From Gemmatimonadota bacterium (GTDB taxonomy: Bacteria; Gemmatimonadota; Gemmatimonadetes; Gemmatimonadales; Gemmatimonadaceae), in NCBI GenBank assembly GCA_031127225.1, contig JARIEV010000003.1, forward strand, positions 1 to 64,000: 64,000 nt of DNA, given 5' to 3'. Shown here piece after piece: positions 58,757 through 64,000 of this stretch. Each line of letters opens with the position of its first letter. Position 1 is the first letter of the stretch. A model generated the notes under the pieces. The model worked only from the letters and a program-made list of their open reading frames with translations. It did not search any database and was not told the DNA's origin. The translations under genes and the position numbers were made by a program.

Positions 58757-59158
58757 ATGAGCCTCAACGACCCCATTGCCGACATGCTGACGCGCATTCG
58801 CAACGCGTGTGCGTCCAAGCACCGCCGCGTCGATATGCCGTTGTCAAAGATGAAGCTTGAGATCGCCCGGATCTTGAAGGAAAACAACTTCATCCAGGAC
58901 TTCCGCACCGTAGAGAACGAAGACGGCAAGCCGTTGCTTCGTGTGATCCTCAAGTACGCGCACGGCGGTCAGTCGGTGATCCGACAGACCAAGCGCGTCT
59001 CCACGCCCGGCCTTCGGAAGTACGTTGGTGCGCAGGAGATCCCGCGGGTCCGGAACGGACTTGGCATGGCGATCCTCAGCACCTCGAAGGGCATCATGTC
59101 GGATCGTGATGCGCGCTCCTCGAATACCGGGGGCGAGCTGCTCGCCCTCGTCTGGTAA
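58757..59158 (+). CDS. rpsH: 30S ribosomal protein uS8
   Basis: A 133-residue central-domain protein: [31 protein letters not shown] (start, in part [18 protein letters not shown]) and the C-terminal [26 protein letters not shown] (in part [19 protein letters not shown]). In E. coli it represses the spc operon; not shown here. Confidence 0.97.
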   Translation: MSLNDPIADMLTRIRNACASKHRRVDMPLSKMKLEIARILKENNFIQDFRTVENEDGKPLLRVILKYAHGGQSVIRQTKRVSTPGLRKYVGAQEIPRVRNGLGMAILSTSKGIMSDRDARSSNTGGELLALVW

Positions 59159-59169
59159 GGAGACGAACG

Positions 59170-59709
59170 ATGTCACGTATCGGCAAGCGCCCCATCCCGG
59201 TTCCGGCCGGGGTCACGGTGGCGATCGACGGCAGCAAGGTGAGTGTGAAGGGTCCGAAGGGTGAGCTCACGCGTGTGCTTCCTCTGGACATGATCATTTC
59301 GCACGAGGGGAGCGACCTGCTCGTGAAGCGTCCGTCCGATGAAGAGCGCCATAAGGCGCTGCATGGACTGACGCGGACGCTGGTCGCGAACATGGTGGAA
59401 GGTGTGACGACGGGCTTCAAGAAGGTCCTCGAGATCACCGGTGTCGGCTACAAGGCCGAGATGAAGCCGTACGGCGCGCTGTTGTCGCTTGGCTTTTCGC
59501 ACCAGATCGAGTACAAGGCGCCGGAGGGCGTGAAGATCTCCGCCACGACGCCGACGGTGGTCGTCATCGAAGGCGCGAGCAAGGAGCTGGTTGGCCAGTG
59601 TGCCGCCGAAATTCGCAGCTTCCGCAAGCCCGAGCCGTACAAGGGCAAGGGCGTGAAGTACCAGGGTGAAGTCATCCGGCGTAAGGCCGGTAAGGCGGGA
59701 GGCAAGTAA
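59170..59709 (+). CDS. rplF: 50S ribosomal protein uL6
   Basis: A 179-residue protein near the factor site: [20 protein letters not shown] and the C-terminal [22 protein letters not shown]. Usual length. AAGGAGA precedes its start; its stop shares one base with the rplR start. Confidence 0.97.
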   Translation: MSRIGKRPIPVPAGVTVAIDGSKVSVKGPKGELTRVLPLDMIISHEGSDLLVKRPSDEERHKALHGLTRTLVANMVEGVTTGFKKVLEITGVGYKAEMKPYGALLSLGFSHQIEYKAPEGVKISATTPTVVVIEGASKELVGQCAAEIRSFRKPEPYKGKGVKYQGEVIRRKAGKAGGK

Positions 59710-60065
59710 TGGCCAAGATCGCGATCCCGCGTACGAACGCAGAGCGGCGTAAGCGCCGTCACCTGCGCGTGCGCAAGGCAGTGAGCGGGTCGGCGGAGCG
59801 TCCGCGTCTCGTGGTGTTCCGTTCGCTGAAGCACATCTACGCCCAGATCGTGGACGACGTCACGCAGCGTACGCTGATGACCGTTGGCGACGAAGGGATG
59901 AACGGCACGAAGTCGGAGCGTGCACTCGCCGTCGGCAAGCAGGTTGCTGAGAAGGCGAAGGCGGCCGGCATCGCGAAGGTCGTCTTCGACCGTGCCGGTT
60001 ACCAGTATCACGGCCGCGTGAAGGCCGTGGCAGATGGCGCCCGAGAGGGCGGCCTGGAGTTCTGA
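59709..60065 (+). CDS. rplR: 50S ribosomal protein uL18
   Basis: A 118-residue 5S rRNA-binding protein: [22 protein letters not shown] and [28 protein letters not shown] (in part [20 protein letters not shown]). Normal length. It overlaps rplF by one base (TAATG). Confidence 0.97.
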   Translation: MAKIAIPRTNAERRKRRHLRVRKAVSGSAERPRLVVFRSLKHIYAQIVDDVTQRTLMTVGDEGMNGTKSERALAVGKQVAEKAKAAGIAKVVFDRAGYQYHGRVKAVADGAREGGLEF

Positions 60066-60067
60066 TC

Positions 60068-60886
60068 ATGGCTAACGCAACGGGAACGGGTGGCGCGCCT
60101 GGTGGCAGCGCTCGCAGTGGTGGTGGACCTGGTGGCCGCGGACGCGGCGGGCCGGGTGGTGGACGTGGCGGCCCGGGTGCCGGCCGCGGACGTGGCGGGC
60201 CGGGCGGCGGAGCTCCCGGCGGTCGCGGGCGTGGCCCCGGCGGCGAGGGTGGCGGTCCGGGTGCCGGTCGTGACGGTCGTGGCCGTGACGGCGGGCGTGG
60301 CCCGTCGCAGGAGCGCGAGCAGAGCGATCTGGTCGAGAACGTGATCGCGATCAACCGCGTGGCGAAGGTCGTGAAGGGTGGTCGCCGGTTCTCGTTCAAC
60401 GCGCTGGTCGCGGTGGGCGACGGACAGGGCAAGGTGGGCTTTGCCACCGGTAAGGCGAACGAAGTGTCGGAAGCGGTCCGCAAGGCCGTGGACGCGGCGC
60501 GTCGCAAGATGGTGCAGGTGCCGCTGACCGGCTCGACGATCCCGCACGAGGTGGTTGGCAAGCATGGCGCCGGCAAGGTGCTCATGAAGCCGGCCGCGCC
60601 GGGTGCCGGTGTGATCGCCGGTGGTGCCGTGCGCGCCGTGCTGGAGTGCGCGGGTATCCATGACATCCTCACGAAGTCGCTGGGTTCCACCAATCCGCAC
60701 AACATGGTGCTGGCGGCGCTCGACGGCCTCACGCATCTGATCACGGTCGAACAGGCCGCCAAGGAACGTGGTGTGGACGTGTCGGCGATCGGCTACCGGT
60801 CGCGCGCCAAGTCGCGCACAGAGACTCATGATGCTCGCAAGGCCGCCGTGGTTGGCGCCTCGCCTAACGCCGCGGAGGTGGCATAA
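60068..60886 (+). CDS. rpsE: 30S ribosomal protein uS5 with RGG-rich N-terminal tail
   Basis: A 272-residue protein, about 105 residues longer than E. coli uS5. The uS5 core starts near residue 83 ([24 protein letters not shown]) and contains the double-stranded RNA-binding domain and [14 protein letters not shown]. Residues 15-80 are Gly, Arg and Pro repeats ([20 protein letters not shown] and like units), resembling eukaryotic RGG boxes that bind RNA. The C-terminus has about 20 extra residues. The tail codons vary, so it is not a simple slipped repeat. Confidence 0.96.
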   Translation: MANATGTGGAPGGSARSGGGPGGRGRGGPGGGRGGPGAGRGRGGPGGGAPGGRGRGPGGEGGGPGAGRDGRGRDGGRGPSQEREQSDLVENVIAINRVAKVVKGGRRFSFNALVAVGDGQGKVGFATGKANEVSEAVRKAVDAARRKMVQVPLTGSTIPHEVVGKHGAGKVLMKPAAPGAGVIAGGAVRAVLECAGIHDILTKSLGSTNPHNMVLAALDGLTHLITVEQAAKERGVDVSAIGYRSRAKSRTETHDARKAAVVGASPNAAEVA

Positions 60887-61140
60887 TGCCGCGTACGTTC
60901 GTGTGGCATCCGTCGAAGGGACCGGCCAAGACGCCGAAGCTCGAAGCGCCGGGAACCGGCAAGCTTCACATCAAGCAGGTGCGTAGCGCGATTGGACATT
61001 CGTGGCGCATGCGGCTGACGCTTCAGGCGATGGGCCTTCGTCATCATCAGGCCAGCGTCGTGCAGCAGGATTCCGCCTCGCTGCGCGGCCAGCTCAAGCA
61101 GGTTCGTCACTTGGTGTCGGTGACGCCGGTGGAGGAATAA
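60886..61140 (+). CDS. rpmD: 50S ribosomal protein uL30, N-terminally extended
   Basis: An 84-residue uL30; the usual bacterial form is about 60. The core starts near residue 26 ([37 protein letters not shown]). The N-terminal [22 protein letters not shown] is extra. The ATG overlaps the rpsE stop by one base with GGAGGT 7 nt upstream, which supports this start over any internal one. Confidence 0.92.
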   Translation: MPRTFVWHPSKGPAKTPKLEAPGTGKLHIKQVRSAIGHSWRMRLTLQAMGLRHHQASVVQQDSASLRGQLKQVRHLVSVTPVEE

Positions 61141-61144
61141 GCAC

Positions 61145-61627
61145 GTGGCAAACAATTCAGACGCCGAAGGCGTCGAGAAGATCGGCCTGCACAACCTGAA
61201 GCCGGCGCCGGGTTCACACCGCGGCCGTCGTCGTGTGGGTCGTGGTCCGGGCTCCGGTCTGGGTAAGACGTCCGGTAAGGGACACAAGGGCTCCATGGCG
61301 CGGTCTGGCCATGGCGGTCCCGGTGGCGGCAAGCCGCATTTCGAAGGCGGCCAGATGCCGATCACGCGTCGTATTCCGAAGCGTGGTTTCACCAATCCGT
61401 TCCGTGAAGACGCGCAGGTGGTGCGGCTGGATGCCCTCACGGGCATGGCGGGCAACGAGGTGACCACCGAGACGCTGGTGGCGGCGAAGTTGATCCGCGA
61501 CGGCCACGGCCCGGCGAAGCTGCTGAACAACGGTGAAGTCTCTCGTGCCTTTACGGTGAGCGGCGTGAAGGTCAGCGCTGGCGCCAAGGCGAAGATCGAA
61601 GCGGCCGGTGGCCGCGTCGACGCCTGA
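61145..61627 (+). CDS. rplO: 50S ribosomal protein uL15
   Basis: A 160-residue protein starting at GTG 61145, with GGAGGAA 9 nt upstream in the rpmD end. Signatures are [41 protein letters not shown] and [19 protein letters not shown]. The first dozen residues ([12 protein letters not shown]) are extra. Confidence 0.96.
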   Translation: MANNSDAEGVEKIGLHNLKPAPGSHRGRRRVGRGPGSGLGKTSGKGHKGSMARSGHGGPGGGKPHFEGGQMPITRRIPKRGFTNPFREDAQVVRLDALTGMAGNEVTTETLVAAKLIRDGHGPAKLLNNGEVSRAFTVSGVKVSAGAKAKIEAAGGRVDA

Positions 61628-61644
61628 CGGAGACGACCCGGCGC

Positions 61645-62991
61645 ATGGCGCAGCAATCCAACCCGGCGGCGCAAGCCGTCTCGAACATCTACCGGACGCC
61701 GGAACTCTGGTCCAAGATCACCTTCACGTTCCTGTGTATGGTGATCTACCGGATCGGCGCGCACATCACGGCGCCTGGGATCGATGTCCAAGCGCTGACC
61801 GACTACTTCACCCGCCAGCAGGGCGGTGGCCTCCTTGGCCTCTACGACATGTTCGTGGGTGGTGGTCTGTCCCGCGCGACCGTCTTCGCGCTCGGCATCA
61901 TGCCTTATATCTCGGCGAGCATCTTCGTCCAGATCGCCGGGGCCGTGCTGCCGAACGTTGATAAGATGCAGAAGGACGAGGAAGGTCGGAAAAAGCTGAC
62001 GCAGTACACGCGCTACCTCACCGTGGTGCTGGCGCTGATTCAGGCGTACGGGTTCGCGCTGTTCACGGCGTCGCTCCCGGCTGCTGTCTCCCGTCCCGGT
62101 CCGTGGTTCACGGTGCAGATGATGCTGTTCCTGACCACCGGTGCGATTTTCGTGATGTGGCTGGGTGAGCAGATCACGGAGCGTGGCCTCGGGAACGGTG
62201 CGTCGCTGATCATCTTCTTCTCGATTGTCGAGCGGATGTGGCCGTCGATCTTCCAGTCGTTCAACTTCGTGACGACGGGTGCCTTGCCGGTGCTCTCGCT
62301 CGTGGTGCTGGCGATCCTGATGGTCGGTGTGGTGGCCGGTGTCGTGGCGATTACGGTGGCGGCGCGTCGCGTCCTCATTCAGATCCCGCAGCGCACGATG
62401 GCTCGTGGCCGGCAGCGTGAAGCCGCCCGCAATTTCATTCCGCTGCGGATCAACACCGCCGGCGTGATGCCGATCATCTTTGCGCAGTCGGTGATCGTCA
62501 TTCCCGGTGCGATTGCCCAGTTCAGCGGCAACGCCAAGGCGCAGGAGATTGCGGAGCTGTTCAACCCGCAGGGTCCGAATCCGTGGCTGTATTTCGTGCT
62601 TTCGGCCGTGCTCATCCTACTGTTCACGTACTTCTACACGTCCATCATTTTCAATCCGGTGGATCTGGCGGAGAATCTGAAGAAGCAGGGCGGATTCGTG
62701 CCGGGCATCAAGCCGGGTGCGAAGACGGCAGAGTACATCGAGCAGGTGGTGGAACGCATCACCCTGCCCGGAGCGATCTTCCTGACGGCGATTGCACTGA
62801 TGCCGATCGTGATTGCGCGGTTGATCAACGTTCCGTTCGCGTTCGGCGGCACCTCGCTGCTGATCGTGGTTGGCGTGGCGCTCGACACGATGGCGCAGAT
62901 GCAGCAGCATCTGTTGCTGCGCAAGTATGACGGCTTCATGAAGAAGGGGCGCGTGCGCTTCCGCGGCCGCCAGGCGACTCAGGGCTTCTAA
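61645..62991 (+). CDS. secY: Preprotein translocase subunit SecY
   Basis: A 448-residue, ten-helix channel protein of the inner membrane. Visible signatures include IYRIGAHITAPGID, LGIMPYISASIFVQI, LGEQITERGLGNGASLIIF and the C-terminal loop RKYDGFMKKGRVRFRGRQ. It pairs with SecE encoded at 26486. It lies 17 bp after rplO, as is usual in the spc operon. Confidence 0.97.
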   Translation: MAQQSNPAAQAVSNIYRTPELWSKITFTFLCMVIYRIGAHITAPGIDVQALTDYFTRQQGGGLLGLYDMFVGGGLSRATVFALGIMPYISASIFVQIAGAVLPNVDKMQKDEEGRKKLTQYTRYLTVVLALIQAYGFALFTASLPAAVSRPGPWFTVQMMLFLTTGAIFVMWLGEQITERGLGNGASLIIFFSIVERMWPSIFQSFNFVTTGALPVLSLVVLAILMVGVVAGVVAITVAARRVLIQIPQRTMARGRQREAARNFIPLRINTAGVMPIIFAQSVIVIPGAIAQFSGNAKAQEIAELFNPQGPNPWLYFVLSAVLILLFTYFYTSIIFNPVDLAENLKKQGGFVPGIKPGAKTAEYIEQVVERITLPGAIFLTAIALMPIVIARLINVPFAFGGTSLLIVVGVALDTMAQMQQHLLLRKYDGFMKKGRVRFRGRQATQGF

Positions 62992-62999
62992 GGAAGAAC

Positions 63000-63641
63000 A
63001 TGATCATTGTCCTGCTTGGACCGCCGGGTGCGGGCAAGGGGACTCAAGGCGAGCGGCTTGCCGCTCGCCTTGACGTTCCTAAGATCGCCACCGGCGATGT
63101 GCTTCGCGCCGCGGTACGTGACGGCACCCCGCTTGGATTAGAAGCGAAGGCCGCAATGGATCGCGGCGATCTCGTCCCCGACGAGGTCATCATGGGCATC
63201 ATGAAGGACGCGCTCGCCGCACCCGGCGCCGCCAACGGTGCCATCCTTGACGGTGTGGTCCGTACCACGCCGCAGGCGGACGGCGTCGCGGCGATGCTCG
63301 AAGGGCTCGGTCGTGCGGTCGACGCCGTGCTCCTGTTCGATATCGCCGAGGATGAGCTCGTGCGTCGCCTGAGCGGACGGACGACGTGTGACGCCTGTCA
63401 GCGTCCGTTCTTTGGACGTCAGCCCGGCGAGCCTTGTGAGGTGGATGGCAAGGTCGGGGTGCTGGTGCGCCGCAAGGATGATGAACCCGACGCCGTCCGG
63501 AAGCGATTGCAGGTGTATCGCGACCAGACGGCGCCCGTGATCAACTGGTACGAGCAGCACGGGCCGCGGGTGGTACACATTGACGCGATCGGATCGCTGG
63601 AAGAGGTCGAAGCGCGCGCGCTTCAGGCCCTCGGCTATTGA
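63000..63641 (+). CDS. adk: Adenylate kinase
   Basis: A 213-residue enzyme that equilibrates ATP, AMP and ADP. The P-loop is GPPGAGKGTQ, the AMP site includes ATGDVLRAAV, and the LID domain carries CDACQRPFFGRQPGEPCEVD, a Cys-x2-Cys-x12-Cys-x2-Asp zinc site of the three-Cys/Asp kind. The usual LDGFPRT is replaced by LDGVVRT, keeping the key Arg. AAGGAA precedes the ATG. Its stop shares one base with map. Confidence 0.96.
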   Translation: MIIVLLGPPGAGKGTQGERLAARLDVPKIATGDVLRAAVRDGTPLGLEAKAAMDRGDLVPDEVIMGIMKDALAAPGAANGAILDGVVRTTPQADGVAAMLEGLGRAVDAVLLFDIAEDELVRRLSGRTTCDACQRPFFGRQPGEPCEVDGKVGVLVRRKDDEPDAVRKRLQVYRDQTAPVINWYEQHGPRVVHIDAIGSLEEVEARALQALGY

Positions 63642-64000
63642 TGGCGATCGGCGGATCAGCGCCTGCCACCTTGCTCAAGTCACCGCGCGAAATCGACATC
63701 ATGGCGCGCGGTGGCGCCTTGCTGTACGCCACACTGCAGCACATGAAGGCGAGTGTTCGCCCCGGCATCAGCACGGGCGAGCTGGACACCCTCTGCGAGG
63801 CATTCATCCGCTCGCACGCCGGCGCGGAGCCGGCCTTCAAAGGATTGTATGGGTTTCCCGGCAGCGCCTGCATTTCGATCAACGAAGAGATCGTGCATGG
63901 CATTCCGTCGCGGAAGCGCATCCTCCACGAGGGTGACATCGTGACGTGCGATGTCGGCGTCAAGCTGGAAGGGATGTACACGGATTCCGCGATCACGATC
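63641..64000 (+). CDS. map: Methionine aminopeptidase, 3' end beyond window
   Basis: The first 120 residues of a type I methionine aminopeptidase, which removes the initiator Met. It starts at ATG 63641, overlapping the adk stop. It shows LKSPREIDIMARGG, GLYGFPGSACISINEEIVHGIPS with the conserved His, and VTCDVGVKLEGMYTDSAIT, whose Asp residues are the first two metal ligands. The frame is still open at the window edge. Confidence 0.95.
   Translation, partial: MAIGGSAPATLLKSPREIDIMARGGALLYATLQHMKASVRPGISTGELDTLCEAFIRSHAGAEPAFKGLYGFPGSACISINEEIVHGIPSRKRILHEGDIVTCDVGVKLEGMYTDSAITI

Overview
The window is a high-GC chromosomal segment from a Gram-negative-type bacterium. It encodes a TonB-dependent receptor, several lipoproteins and a periplasm-directed cytochrome c maturation gene. 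The TonB receptor with an N-terminal carboxypeptidase-regulatory domain, the RpoB and RpoC architecture, and above all an unusual EF-Tu switch I sequence fit the Gemmatimonadota (a Gemmatimonas-like organism). That assignment rests on recall of the family and was not checked by search.

Region 1 (1-18.4 kb) is mixed housekeeping: the 3' end of a CcmH/CcmI-like pair, a large secreted non-specific nuclease, a minus-strand ABC exporter plus mutY operon, uvrA, the two-subunit iron-sulfur serine dehydratase sdaAB-sdaAA, a YbjN-like/PspA pair, a DUF1611 protein, a decayed ABC-ATPase-like ORF and cysS.

Region 2 (18.5-26.7 kb) is the familiar tRNA-Thr/Tyr/Gly/Thr-tuf-secE-nusG neighbourhood in altered form. 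tRNA-Thr(TGT), tRNA-Tyr and tRNA-Gly carry their own terminator. About 6.5 kb then intervenes: a membrane protein with an internal stop, then a translationally coupled TonB receptor and a two-domain phosphoesterase. The fourth tRNA, Thr(GGT), follows, and no tuf lies before rpmG-secE-nusG.

Region 3 (26.7-38.6 kb) is nusG-rplK-rplA-rplJ-rplL-rpoB-rpoC, with an rplL-rpoB hairpin and a strong terminator after rpoC. Region 4 (38.6-48 kb) holds a decayed four-helix-bundle gene between short repeats, a Ser/Thr kinase, and rpsL-rpsG ended by a strong terminator. A minus-strand polysaccharide/bactofilin operon (wecB, membrane protein, GT2, bactofilin) separates rpsG from fusA.

Region 5 (48-64 kb) is fusA-tuf followed by a nearly complete S10-spc superoperon (rpsJ to secY-adk-map), with map cut by the window end. 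Several of its proteins carry lineage-type additions: an RGG-rich tail on uS5, a Gly/Ala/Lys tail on uL5, an extended uL30 and a divergent EF-Tu switch I.

The strongest candidates for new biology are the TonB receptor/PAP-PHP phosphoesterase pair placed inside the tRNA cluster and the altered EF-Tu switch I. The rest of the ribosomal region is ordinary in order and content.
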